From positions 6,386,001 through 6,450,000 of the forward strand of contig NC_089422.1 in the NCBI RefSeq assembly GCF_013426205.1: a stretch of 64,000 nt of DNA. Reading direction: 5' to 3'. Below, one piece after another: positions 1-12,312 of the stretch; position 1 is the stretch's first letter, and each line of letters opens with the position of its first letter. A model generated the notes under the pieces. That model searched no databases and had not been told where the DNA came from. It saw nothing but the letters and a program-made list of their open reading frames with translations. Source of the DNA: Metarhizium brunneum. Lineage: Eukaryota > Ascomycota > Sordariomycetes > Hypocreales > Clavicipitaceae. Position numbers and translations under genes: made by a program.

Positions 1-1056
1 AAGCGGGTTCAATAAACCAGCTGCAGAGCTGATTAGGCGAAGCTTTTGGGCCGTATCAGTCCCTCGTCGCGCCGGTAGAAAGTACAAAAAGTCGCTTGGA
101 GACGACAGTGGAAACCACCGACTAAGATCTTGACCTGTCAAAGCATCCACCTAGTGTAGCTCGATTCCGGCCGCGCATCCAAAAGCCACGCAGTCTCGCT
201 GAGGACAAATTGCAACCGAGCGTGGTGGATCGTCAGCTGTGCAGATGTTTCTATATACGGATCTCTCCCCAACTTCTACAGCAGGTGGTTCCTGAGGTGA
301 CCTTTCATAGCAGATGCAATGTTTGGCTGATCCTGTCAGTGGACTTTCCCTTGAGGTTGGCACAGAGCCCGATTCTGACGGCCCAGCCGTGCACAAGGCA
401 ATGGCCGACAACCTCGAAGTAAGTTGCTCATGCTTTGCGATTTCACAAACCATACCCACACGCCCTTCCATTAGAAATGCCACTGAATGTCTCCCCGATG
501 AGGTATCTATGCTGGAACACAGAATCCGGCGAGGGCAAATAATGCTTGCAACGGGGCGCATGAAACCCAGAGGCATGCCTTGCCTACGTCTCAAAGGCAC
601 AGACCAACCCGAACGTCCAGGCTGATAAACATGATTCAGTTCGTATATATAAGCCAGTTGATCTAGAGCCGCTATCAGATACCGCCCGCAGAGACTGACC
701 GTAAATGATACCTCTCCATGCAGCTGACTCTTCCGGCGTCCAATCGGTAGTTGTCGAAAGTCGGTTTCTCCCACTTGAGCGAATACCCTCCCGTTTGGAT
801 TGGCAAGATTACACTCCCTTGAAATCCACTTGCTCATTATTCGTTCCTGGCTCATCCCAAGTGATCTGGCCAACCCCATTGGCGTGATGATGCGCAGCAT
901 GCTGCTCCACCATCCCCCTTGCTTCAGCATCTGCACAAGCAGTGCGCGATGCAAGCTTGCAGAAAACCAAGACCGGCATGTATGACGGGCCGCATTAAAA
1001 TCAGCTGTCGAAAGAAAAGAATAGATGTATTGCAGTATTTCTGTAGGAACATTCAT
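1..1056 (-). pseudogene. F-box protein gene with premature stop, truncated by window edge
   Basis: The start ATG is at 1056. Residues 1-45 form an F-box (opens MNVPTEILQYIYSFL), the Skp1-binding module of SCF ubiquitin ligases, and the rest resembles the beta-rich substrate domain of fungal F-box proteins. The frame hits TAG at 151-153 after 301 residues, but the same frame then stays open to base 1 (50 codons). The continuation starts [15 protein letters not shown] and looks like normal coding sequence. From memory of the family the stop position is a tryptophan (GIELHWVDALTG), so TGG has become TAG. On the plus strand this is CCA to CTA, the CpA-to-TpA change typical of repeat-induced point mutation, though a single change proves nothing. 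A readthrough product or a sequencing error are the alternatives. The remainder of the gene lies left of the window. Confidence 0.75.
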
Positions 1057-1894
1057 TGAACTTGGTTTGTCTGTTCAATAAGCGCGCTGCGTTAGCGAAA
1101 AGTGCGACGCCTTTACCTCTTCGACTTTGCGGACATACCTTCCGTATCGGCATCATGGCGGATGTAGCCAGCTCCTCGAGCTGCCTCTACTTGGTTCGGC
1201 TGCCCTGGAGGATCTCGGATGCCACGATTGTCGATAGGCATGCGGGTCGCAACAGCCATCGTACCAAGAGACTGATCCGGTGACCGGGTGTCGTTTAATG
1301 ACGCTCTTCGAGACGCCCTTGTGGAGTAGAATCCAGCTACTCCTCGTGAAACGAATATCTGTGACGACGTCTTGCTGGTATGTTTGGTACAATTGTCACG
1401 ATCGAGCCGCTGTTATGTATCTAGGTAGTGTGAGGCGTTAGGAACAAATAGCAGATATTTTAGGGCATGGGAAAAGTTAGGTAATGATGTGAATAGGAGA
1501 TGATGTACGGAGTATTCGCAGCCTCCTTGGTCTTTTTGTGTCAACTTAGGTGTAATTGACTCGCACCTTCCTGACGAAACCATGCATCCAGACTCGCTTG
1601 ACAAACCAACTTTCACATCCGACACCTTACAAGCTCACCTTGCATGCTCCATCTGTTCCTCATAATTGATATAATTACCACGACCAGAGTCTTGGAGAAG
1701 CAAACAAAATCGTAAGCTAACAAAAAAGGTATTCTTTACACGAATTCCACGTAAACCACCAGTCCACCATCTAACAGATAATTCGTCCTCATTATGTCAT
1801 AACTCCTTTTCACGCACAACCCAACAGCCAAAGAATGCATCACCAAACGTCCAAGTTCCAGCAAGTCATAAAACAGCAAACACCTCCTTAATAC
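1057..1894. other. intergenic, 0.8 kb
   Basis: Upstream region of the F-box gene (read leftwards) and 3' flank of the CSC1-like gene. I see no supportable gene. It carries one copy of the recurrent 9-mer TACGGAGTA at 1506-1514. Confidence 0.6.
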
Positions 1895-4679
1895 TCAAGA
1901 TCTTTGTGTGCTGTCTACCCATACATTATCCTCTCCAATACCCAACGAGCTGTCTGCATTCGGTAGGATCAGAGTAGGACGGCCTTGGGACGAACGATCG
2001 CCCTCCGTCGTAACATCATCATCGGCTAGCGCCGGTGGATCATGGTAGATCCATGGAAGTTGTAAACTGTGCCTGAGTTAGTACAGAATTCTCCAAGGGG
2101 ATGCCCTCATACCGCTCACGGAGTAACTAAGCTTGGGTTGACAAACGTCAAGCCTCTCTCTTTGAACTCGTCTAGAGTGCTTCCCCTTCTCAGGATTTGG
2201 CGCTGAAAATGTGGACCATCATCATCCGAGGCCTCATCTTCTACAGCTTGTTCGCCCTCGCCGTTTTGCTCTCGCCCATTTCGAATCGCTCTTAGCGCAA
2301 TCACTCTTGTCAGAGGCTCGAATCGTCGGTTAAAGTAGTAGCTATACCAGATCGTAAATGGAATCAGTGGCAAGACTGCAACAGACTGCACAAATGCCCT
2401 AGAAGAGGCTATTTGCCCGACCATGACTGTCTCGAAAACCAGAAGGCCAATGACTATGCGGTAGCAGATTATACGCCACGCACCGCCCGTAGCATGTTGG
2501 GGTTGATCCATAGCATACAGCAGCATATACTTGAATGTAAAGTACCCCAGCCCAAAGTAAATTATGCCGAAGATGAGAATTATTTCTCCGTTTAGTAGAA
2601 CACTGTAGATGATACACAGGTTGAACACAAGCAGCGCAGTCGGTAGATAGAAGCCGTACTGAAATTTTGGGGGCTTCTGTAATTCAGCAAAATCGCGGGG
2701 CGTGGAGGAGAGCCACCGAGATATTGGGAAGAGAAATACACTTCCGACTTCAAGTATTCGAAAGGGCATGAGACCAATTCCCTGCAGAATGATGAAGGAT
2801 GTGTAGAACAGCGAAAGATCCTCCACGTCACGGGCAATAATCCGGGGTATCAGGCTTGTATCTTTAAGAAAACGCCTCAGTACGTTGAAGAATTCGAATC
2901 CAGTTCTCGAAACCGCAAACACGAAGAAGGTGTTGAAAAACGTAAAGAAGAAATTCTTGGAGATGACAGACAGCTCCACGTCTCCTTGCGATACCATGCC
3001 TTGGTGGTTTGAAAGCCAGTCATAGAGGTATGGGACTGAAACGTTGAGCAACGAGACGATCAGCGTCGGCGCGCTGTTCTGAATGAATGACCTGATGACA
3101 GTATGGTCACTCAGCCACGCGGCAAATTTTGGCAAGACCCGATCAATAGTGCATATGCTTAACAAGGACGCTAGGAATGCCGTGGGAAATATCCAGACGA
3201 GCGTCAACACCGTGATAAAGAGTGTGATGGCCCATGCTTTCAGTCGACGGATGCCGCGCAAGGCGTAGGTATTCTTCCACACCAGGTCGGAAGGCGAGGG
3301 GGTTGGCTTGGTCAAGAATCTACCAGGTCGAGGATCTATTCTAGCCTGGATAACCATCTGACAAGATGCGACTGAATCCACAGTGACGAGGGCCATGTCC
3401 GTAGGTTCGTATTCCTTCTTCCGAGCTTGGACAATCTGCTCGTCGAGCCGGCGCAGCTTCTCCTCGTAGTAGTCGATTGCATCAACATTTTGGCTTCGGA
3501 GAAGCAGTGGACCGTATCGAATAGACACCTGAGGTCGGTCGCCGGCAAACATATACGGCTGGTCTTGCTGGCTTGAGAGAAGCCGGGCATTCTCGGCAGA
3601 CTCCTCGTCCCTATTTATGCCGCGGACTTGACCGACTGTATCATCGTCCACGTTCTGTGTCTGGGTTGCATCACTATGTTGCGTTGATGATTCTTGAATT
3701 TTGAGATACTTTGCCCAGGAAGCTTCTAGCTTCCGCAATAGTAAGTCTCGATGCCGAACTAACTGATCGAGATACTTCCAGTCCCTGCACAATGTGATGG
3801 AATCCACAAGGCAAATATCGAGCTTTTCAATCAAGTCTTTGAGCTTTTCTTCGGACCTGTGCTTGATCGGTATACCTGTAAGACGGAAAGTTCGATCCGT
3901 TACTGTCGACTGCGAGCCCAAATACCTTTGCCTGAGGTCGACGATCCGAAACGTCTCCCAATTAATCGAATATAGCGTAACAGCTACAAAGAAATACGTA
4001 AAAATGACATATGCCCACAAGTAGGGTTTCTCGTTGCTCTTGTCCTCGTCGTTATCTTTGAGCACGTCAAGGCCGTTTCCATACAGTATTTGTGATGAAC
4101 CAAATAAATCTCGGTCGCGTCCATCGTGCTCCGGCTTGTTCGGATTAAGCCAGGTCTCGTTTCCTCGGTAGCTTATATTAATTGGCTCTAAAACCACTAT
4201 CGCAAAAAACGCCATGATGGAAAAGAGTCGGATAGCCATTTTGAAAAATGCCAAAAACTATTAAGCATCAGAAACCGTGGGTAGCGTGTATGAAGTGGCG
4301 GGATGGTGCCTACCACAAACGCATCCAATCCCGCAGCTGCCAATATTTGGTTTTCGCTGATTCTGTATAACTGCGGGATCCATCCGAAAAATGAATTCGA
4401 CAACGCCGGCAGATTGATCTTGGGGTCGAGGCGGCGCTCGCGAGCCGCGTAGAGCGACGGCCATCGTGGGCGAAGTATCTAAGCAGGCAGACCATTAGTG
4501 CCTCCTACTTTTGCACACATGTTGCGCATTAGGCTCCATTCACTCACACAAAAGGTAATGAAAGCTGAGACTCCCAGGACAAGGGACAAGACGAGCTGCA
4601 GCTTGAGGTCATTGATGGTCTGGCTCCTGGGCGCGATGAGTTCCTCCCGAGAACAGCCGTTATTCTCCGGCCCCATCAT
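1895..4679 (-). CDS. CSC1/OSCA-like calcium-permeable channel (RSN1_7TM family)
   Basis: Four exons: 4548-4679, 4314-4478, 2120-4257 and 1895-2066, giving 868 residues, the usual size for fungal CSC1-like proteins. Introns of 69, 56 and 53 bp have GTGAGT, GTAGGC and GTGAGC donors. The family is known as hyperosmolality- or mechanically gated cation channels of the plasma membrane or endomembranes. Exons 1-3 encode the N-terminal membrane segments (about residues 22-45, 95-125 and 180-205). Then comes the cytosolic PHM7-type domain (about 220-435, with FRLTGIPI near 223) and the multi-helix channel core (about 440-715). The last exon restores a hydrophilic tail containing PWIYHDPP. If the last intron is not removed, the frame stops at TGA 2116-2118 right after VNPSLVTP, so the tail is easily missed. 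The start is the first of two adjacent ATGs. Confidence 0.9.
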
Positions 4680-7600
4680 GCTTCATAATTGTGTCGGCGT
4701 TCTCGGCACCTGCAGCTGCCAGTGTGGCGGGCTACGCATAGGCAAAGAGATTTGGTGGCTTTGACGTCGGTGACAGCAGGTGTTAGACACAAGGGTGACG
4801 ACAGTGAAGCAATGCCGGGTTGGAAGCTTCAAGATCAATAGTAGCATGATGGGCCTTGGTCCTGTGACGTCTTGCTTTGTGCACGGGCCATGCATAACAA
4901 ATTTTATGTAAATCTTCACCGAGTGTTGCGTAACTACCTAGGTAAGTACTCCGTACCTGGCCCCAGTCTGCAAATCGTCTCCACTAACGGGGAGTACCGA
5001 GAACCTGGAGACAGCAACAGAGTGCTGCATGTGCTTTCTAGCTTCACTCCAAGTAATGGCCTTGGACCGCCAGGAGGTCACAAATGCATTCGTATACTTT
5101 GTTACCCATTCGAATCTACACAATAGAAGCCTAGCCAACCTCCCGTCTCCTACTCACTTACCCTACATACTCTGTGCAATATCTGTGTAAATGGTTTTAT
5201 GTCAACCCTTGGGCACTGTTCGTTGCCTACAAAATCATACATTTGTTTTCACGGCGATGTAAAAACCATCCGAAGTGGCCTGGAACGCCGTCAACGGATC
5301 ATTGTCGTTAAGACAATGGGTAGTACTCGTATCTCGCGGTAACTTGCTCACAACCCTTTCCCTTGGACATCCCTACGCACCGAGCATGCTCTGGACGCAA
5401 GCCAACGAAGCGACAAAGCACTTGCGAAGCATAACAATTACTGTCCTATGTAACGTGTGGCAACAACATCTCACAACGAATTATTACTGCCTCCACATCA
5501 ACGTCGCAAGGGGGGAGACGGCCGCTCGCCTCGAGTAGTATTCAACTGCTATAACCAAACGAGAGGATTGGCCCCCAACCTGCGCGAGGTAAGTGAGCCG
5601 TCATATTTTCAGGGTGACACTCGGAGGGCGTCAAATAGCAAACTGAGACTTCCAGAGCAGCTCCGGCCAGCATGGGCCAAACAGACACCATGTCAATACG
5701 ACCGACCTTACTCCGTACAGATGATCAGGCCATCATCGGCCTTGCCACAGCCGCCCTTTTTGGCGAGCCATCAGCGGCTTCTTGTGACACAAATGGTGAA
5801 ATTCATTATCTAGCGCGGTACTGAGTACCCTTTCGTTAATCAATACTTGGATTCAGGTGCTCGTGGTATAACAGTGTCATCATGCCCGACCTGTAAAGGA
5901 CGAATATGCCACCAGGGAATCGATTCGTTCTCATTGGAAGCAGAGTCCATGTGCGCAAAATTGTTCCCTTGATGATATTGCTCAACTACTATTTATGCAG
6001 GTTGTCAGGAAAAATACCCCTTATTTCGTCAACCAGAAGCGAGAACCTCGATTCCAAAGCCCTCCCATTCTCCAATTTTGGTAGGCGGGCATAATTAAGA
6101 ATAGTGGGCAAAAGAAAGTGTGACGCGCTGCCGGCACTCTGACATCGATGCCTGGTAATTGTTCTCACAAATACTCCGTACAAAGACCTGGATTCGGGAC
6201 TTGATTTTTTTATTTTGTGGGAGACGCGCCACACACACCCAAAAAAACAAAACAAATCATTTGGTGAATTTTTCATGGCTTGTGCTCGTGAGCCGGCGTT
6301 CTCGGCTCGATGCTTTCGTCAAAACTTTCCAGGTATCAATCCCCTGTTACCGGCCAGTAAGCTTCAGGGCTCATGAAGTGATATCACAATGGATTCGGTT
6401 CTCTGTCAGGTGCCTTTGCATAGCCATCTTTTGTGGTGTCACCGGGAAGTGGGAGACCGGCTGAATGTGATCACCTGAGTGTCAATCCGCTTACCCCTGA
6501 GGAGCACTGCACCGTCGGATCTTGAGGGCAAATGTAATGCAGCCATGAATAGCACGATCGCTATAGCACAGCATTCATCTGTCACACCGTGTCGGACGAC
6601 GTTAATGTGCTTTGGTGTTGGTCACTCCGCCGAGGGAAAGATGAAAGAGCGTCAGCCGCATGGGACATGCTCAGCCAAAACAGTTGACACGCCCAAGTAA
6701 TTGTTGCACAGTTTTGTTTTCCAGAGTGACGAGACAAATTATCCGAAACTTTGTGTGTTTTCATGCCCTTCTCCCCGTATTGCTACTATTCTGTCGACCG
6801 CCGCTAATCCCGACCCTATGGCATTTGCTAGCATGTGACGGGCTCATGTGGTCATTCCACTTGGAAGTTTCTGGAGTATTTGCCAGAGCGTCGGAAGCCA
6901 AATGCTTTAGGTTATTGATAATGGCGAAGCCGATATGAACCAGGAAGCTACCCTGCCTTGACAAATTGGGAATCTTGTCCGGTAGACTGCCTCATGATAA
7001 TGGTATAGGAGTACAGAGGTTCAGCTTCGTTTTTCGTTGCCGTTAGAGGATCTTTGTCGGTGGAGCTTGGCATACATTACAGTGACTCGGAGTTTTCTGC
7101 TTCTGGCTATCCGCCGTGGTATTTTGTGAGACTGGTGATATGGGATCAGCCCGTCCGCAAAGATTGGACCGATGGCCGACTGCCGGTCTCCCGAGTCCCC
7201 AAGCAGAAAATTGTGCCACATTGGGTAATTCGGTTGTTTCCCCTTCGCTGCAGGTGGGTTCTGAAGGATCTGTGGTACCTACTACGAGTTAATGTGAGGA
7301 AACACGCCAACGGCCGCATATTTCCTAAACAGAACCTGCTCAATACTTGTACTACAGTATGTGGGCATGTCAGAAATCCCGGTTATGTACCAGATATAGG
7401 GCCCGATCCCTTAAAGTAGTCATGTGAGATTGTGGTCTCATTGTGGAGGAACCCGATGTCCCCAAATTGTTCTATTCGTAGGAGCAAAGGCAACATATTG
7501 AATGCTATATAAAGCAACATATAAGGGTCCGCGTTATTCGTGCTAATGACTATCGACGGCGGAGGTTAGCAGGAATCATCATCAATAAATTTCTGTAACG

Positions 7601-10600
7601 TTTCTTCCAGAAAACTTTTACCCCTTGCGGGCGGTATTGTGCTCTTCTTGTGACAAAAGCGCCACTGTGCTACCGGTAACATCACCGTTGAGTATGGCTC
7701 CGGGATGATTGATGCCATCAGCTTACCTGACTGTTACTGCTGTCGCGGGAGAAAATAAGTGAGATGAGAAAATGGGAGCTATCCAATATGACTCGGCTGT
7801 ATACGGGAAGCTACATTCCCAGCTCATCCTTGTGGCTGGCTAATTAGGATTTCCATTCGCCTTCTCTCTGGCAGCATCATATGCCGGAAAGAAGCAGATA
7901 TTGAGTGGCGTGAACCGTTTGAAGCGACCATAAGAAACAAAACCCGGGGACACATCCGTAAACTCATTCGTGCGACAGTGAGGAGAGGACGCTGACGGCG
8001 ACCGATAAGATCCGTCCAGGATTGTACAAACATGTTTGTTCCACAGCTATTCACGCCGCAGAAAAGAAAAGTTCTTGCGCAATGACGAAGCGTCACGATC
8101 ATGCAGGCTGCCGCCGCAGTAATGAAACCGCCAAAAGTTGTCGAGTTCCAGATTTGATGAGACCGCAAAAATAGGGCCTTTGAATTGACTCGAAGACTCG
8201 TGACACTGCAAGCACACCAATACCAGATGGTTACTCGTCCCTTGATCTTGACGAGGAAGCAGTATAAATTGAGCTGGTTTGCCCTACGATGTCAAATTTG
8301 ACTTGATGAATTGGACACATTCAACAGCTATTCAGTCATCGACAAGAGATAAAACGGAAGGCCCAAGTCCAAAATATTACGCATTGCCAATACTCTAAAT
8401 TGTAGGATGTCTGCAAACAACAACAAGACGCACGGAGTGGTAAATAATGGTTCGATGGACCAGCTGTTGCTGAAAAACTCCGAGAGTCGAGAGTATGCTT
8501 CTAACGTTGTACCAGGATCCGGAGTCACAAACAATTCAAAGATAGCATCGTCGTCTTCCGCCACAACCTCTTACGGCATGCAGAGTTTTCTATCAGAGCC
8601 TGGTCCCTGGGTCGCCAAAGGGGCCATCCCACCCAGCAATGGCCCTACGTGGACAAACCACAGTCAATCGAGTGGTGGAAACGCATCTGCCCATCAGGGT
8701 TCTCGACATCGATAGGGCATTTTAACGACGACATGTTTTTTTTGGGGGGGGCTCAGGGGGGTGCGATGTCTGTTGTGTCTCGTCGACTAGCTCATATCAG
8801 ACATCATTCTCCCTCTCTCCAAACCCCCCCCCCCCCCCAAAAACAACGGAAATAAGGATTTGGTGCATGACTAGATTCATAGTAACAAGAGCAATGAAAC
8901 TATTCACCTTGTTGGCCATTGACATCCATTTTGATGTTCGTGCTTAATGTGAGGCCGATAATGACTTCAGGCTCATGGTCTTGTAGACGCAAATGGTGCC
9001 AGTTTCCAAGGTTCTGCAGATCGCCGCGTGAAAGCAAAGGTTTCCGGGATCGTGGATTCATGGATTGATAGGATATCACAGATCCGGTCCGAGACAGTGC
9101 CCTCGAGTGGACGATGTTGACTGCTTTGGGCCCTAGACTCCTGGCCAACTGTTCGATCAAGTGAGTCCTGGTGCTGAGACTGAGACATGAGAAGAAAAAA
9201 CAGCATTGCAAGTGGACGAACGATGGAGTACGCGCTTGTACTCTATGATTATCAGACCGCGGTAACTGCTTTCGGATCGTGTACAGTGGGAGGCTGTATT
9301 ACCGATGATACCATATCTAGGAAATGTTGTTCATGTTTGGTACTGCAACTCATTTGAATTGATGAGCACTGGCGGGGGTGTTGGGCTGGGCGAATTCATC
9401 ACATTGATGAAAACGGGTAAAAAACGAGCCGTCAGTATCGTGGTGAGCCTCTTGGTTCCGGAGACGACCCGAGCGAAAAAATACTGGCATCAATTGGGGA
9501 GGTCTTACTAGTATTGCGTTGACTCTCAATCCCGTGAGAGACCTGGCTCGGCCTGACAGTAGAAAGGGTTGCTGTGACAGTGTCTCTAATAATTCTGGTT
9601 GTACCGCTTGTTGTTGCCAGCAAGCCACAACAAATATGGCCCACACGCCCTCAACAGCTGTTCGCCATTGCCACAGCCCGGGTTACTCGGGGGTTTAACC
9701 GTCGAGGGCGACAATCCCTGTGTGAAGGTCGAACTGGTGAAAGAACAGGCTCTGCAAGGCGGTTGGACGATGGGGAGATGCGGGGAAGGCGCAGGGCAGC
9801 GAATTATCCATGATGGAAAGTTGCGATGGCTTGTTGGGCTGACAACACGAGAAGAAAGCCAGACGTGTTTTAGAATCAACGGACCTGCATATCTCAGGCG
9901 CGGCGGCGTCTGTTTTTGGTTGCATGATCTGACTGTGATCTGACTGGGGTCGTTTAGCGACGCGGAAATTACATGGTGGATATTGGCGCAGCGAAAAGCG
10001 CAGTCAAACAACGCCAGGAACACACAAACTGTCTAGGCTCAATCCAACACGTCTCGTAATTCATCTCGGGGGATTCCGTAAGCTGGGGAAATTTTGACTT
10101 CAATACCGGTACATATGGACTAGGTACTAGGTACCTACCTGGTATGGGGCACCAGCGCAACGGCTAGGGCCCCCACATACTTATCAAGCCAGCGTTTCGG
10201 TGGAAAATGTGCGGCGCGTTGCAAAGGGCCAAGCCACCAAGCACTCAAGAAAAGCAAATCCCGACTTCTCAAGATGGATGGGTGTCTAGGAAATCGCTGG
10301 GAATACATGAAAGTTGAAGCCAGGCGGAAGGTGTTTTTGCCTCTATTGGCGCGACTATTGTGTGGAGGACAAGGACTACATCGTGACCTCTTGGCCAACC
10401 TCAACAATCTGAGCTTCCATTCCCGAATTTGCGCCAACGTGCTCCTGGTGGTCCTTGTCGGCGCTTAGAGGCGAGGACGCAGTGCCTGGTCTCGAATACA
10501 TGTCAAGTGGTACCTTGAATGTTGGTCTTGACCATGCGCCACAGCCGACGGCATGAGCGCCTGGGTGATGCCCCCACCAAACAACCAAAAATAAGACTTC

Positions 10601-12312
10601 TGGAACCATCAGTGGGCAAGTGGACAATGAAAGACGGTGCTGGTAGCTAGTAACCGAGTGTTTTCATGATGGATGATTGACAAAGAAGAGGATCTTTGTG
10701 CTTAGTGCAGCTTACGCGAATGCGTAATGACAACGTGAGCGCGGTCAATTGATGTGACTACATTCGTGCACACTGCTGGATGGCCAGAAGTTCCCAGAAC
10801 AGAAAAAAGGAGCAGATTGGAAGCCACGGTGCCAAGATGCCCGCTGCAAACGGCTACAATGTTTAGTCCCAAGCCAGCATTGCAGAGTATGTAGTACTCC
10901 GTATAATTTGAAGTTTGGCTCCGAGCGACGGAACACAAGCCCGGGCTGGGAGCCGAATTGTGAGAAGACACCCCATGGCTCGAGTCGTGACGATGAAGTC
11001 GGGCAATGCTGTGTCGGGAGGATGATGTGAGGGCAATGGGGGCAACTTTTTCTCAGTGCTGTCTGGTTGGAAGTCGGCGCCCTAAGACACCCAAGCTGCC
11101 TGAGCTCGGTGGTTCACATGCAGGTAGTGGTGCCCCGTCCCTTGGTTTGCTTGGCTGCTTCTACACCCAAGTACCGAGTTACCTCTTGTGCTCTCCTCGG
11201 CCCTCCCATTGTTCCGCTTTCATCCTGCCTTGGACTACGAGTATGCAAGTACCCAGGTACCTAAGACATAGTCAAGCGCCAAGGCATTTGAGCTTGGGAC
11301 CCACAGCCATCGTGGACATTTCAGCCACTTAGATCTCAGAACATGGAACCTCATTGGTCATTAGGGACTCACCTGAATCCACGCGCGAGCAGTGGGTCCC
11401 TATCACTACACTGTACTCCGTACTCAAGTACAGAGCAAGAAAACCAGCCCAAGGTCTCGTTCTCAGCTTTCACCGTATAGTCCGGCCTGTGTGAGGTGGC
11501 ACTGTACATGTGCACACCTATCAACTTTGCAGAGCAGAACCTGCAGAGGTACTACCAGACAGTTGACCACTTGAAATGACGCCAGTGCCAGGTGCAGGTG
11601 CCATGTCCATCCGACTTGACCTCTCCTGCCCATTTCATCCTGACACTAGTTCTGAGTTGACTCCTCTCGTCCCGCCCACCGTTCTTCCAGGTTCGCTCAC
11701 GCTGCTGTGGCTCTCCATTCCTTTCACCTCAACACAATCAAACAAGCGACACATTCTACAACCTAACCATCGCTGGCGCGTCGACTGCGTCCCGTTATTG
11801 TTTTGCTCCCAGCATCGCCAATTCCTTCTCATTCCCGACTCCTATCGCTCTTTTCGCCCGTTCGCTATTTCATTCGTTATATTGGCGGCTGGCACGGTTG
11901 CTGCAAGGAAGAAGGTGCTCCGGCTCCGCTTGGCCAGTTTCACCACAAAGTAGGCAGCGTCTCGAAACAAAAATCTACACCTGGAGTCTGATCACCCGCC
12001 AAATATTTTTGTCTCATTTTGCCAGCGCTGCCCAAATACCGCAACGGACCGGCTCATCCTACCTTCTTCCACCAAAGAAAACTAGCCGCAGCGATACACA
12101 ATTCGGCGGGCATCGACACGACGGCACAGGCAACACAGGGACAGCCTCCTGTATTTCAGCTCCGCTTGGCACAACACTCTCTGGTTGAGCCTGCACGGCA
12201 GAATCAATCGCTTCTTAAAGATTGTGCTCCGGGAGACTAGGGCTCTTATCCAGTACCACTATACGATTATCACACAAGGAAAACATTCACGACTTACATC
12301 ATTGGCAATAAA
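4680..12312. other. gene-poor stretch, 7.6 kb
   Basis: No frame here looks like a conserved protein; open frames are short (at most 145 codons), overlap on both strands and lack splice-linked partners. The last several hundred bases are probably promoter and 5' UTR of the downstream membrane-protein gene. It contains five perfect TACTCCGTA copies (4947, 5709, 6172, 10895, 11414), a TACCTAGGTA palindrome at 4935-4944, repeated TAGGTAC units around 10121-10137 and the G/C homopolymer pair at 8736-8843. A protein-like but unrecognised stretch (minus strand, about 7838-8050) is listed under findings. Decayed mobile DNA or long regulatory sequence are both possible. Confidence 0.5.
8736..8843. repeat. 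inverted homopolymer pair, potential hairpin
   Basis: Eight T then eight G (8736-8751), a further six-G run at 8756-8761, and about 60 bp later fifteen C then five A (8824-8843). The T/G block is complementary to the C/A block over at least 13 bp, so the strand could fold into a stem. Run lengths may be unreliable because of sequencing slippage. Confidence 0.6.

Noticed and set aside
8407..8715. 102-codon plus-strand frame and its 78-codon antisense partner
   Set aside because: Neither strand shows a family or splice context; the plus-strand product is low-complexity.
9586..10023. 145-codon minus-strand frame
   Set aside because: Overlaps two plus-strand frames of similar size, Pro/Ser/Cys-rich texture typical of random frames, no splice partner or family.
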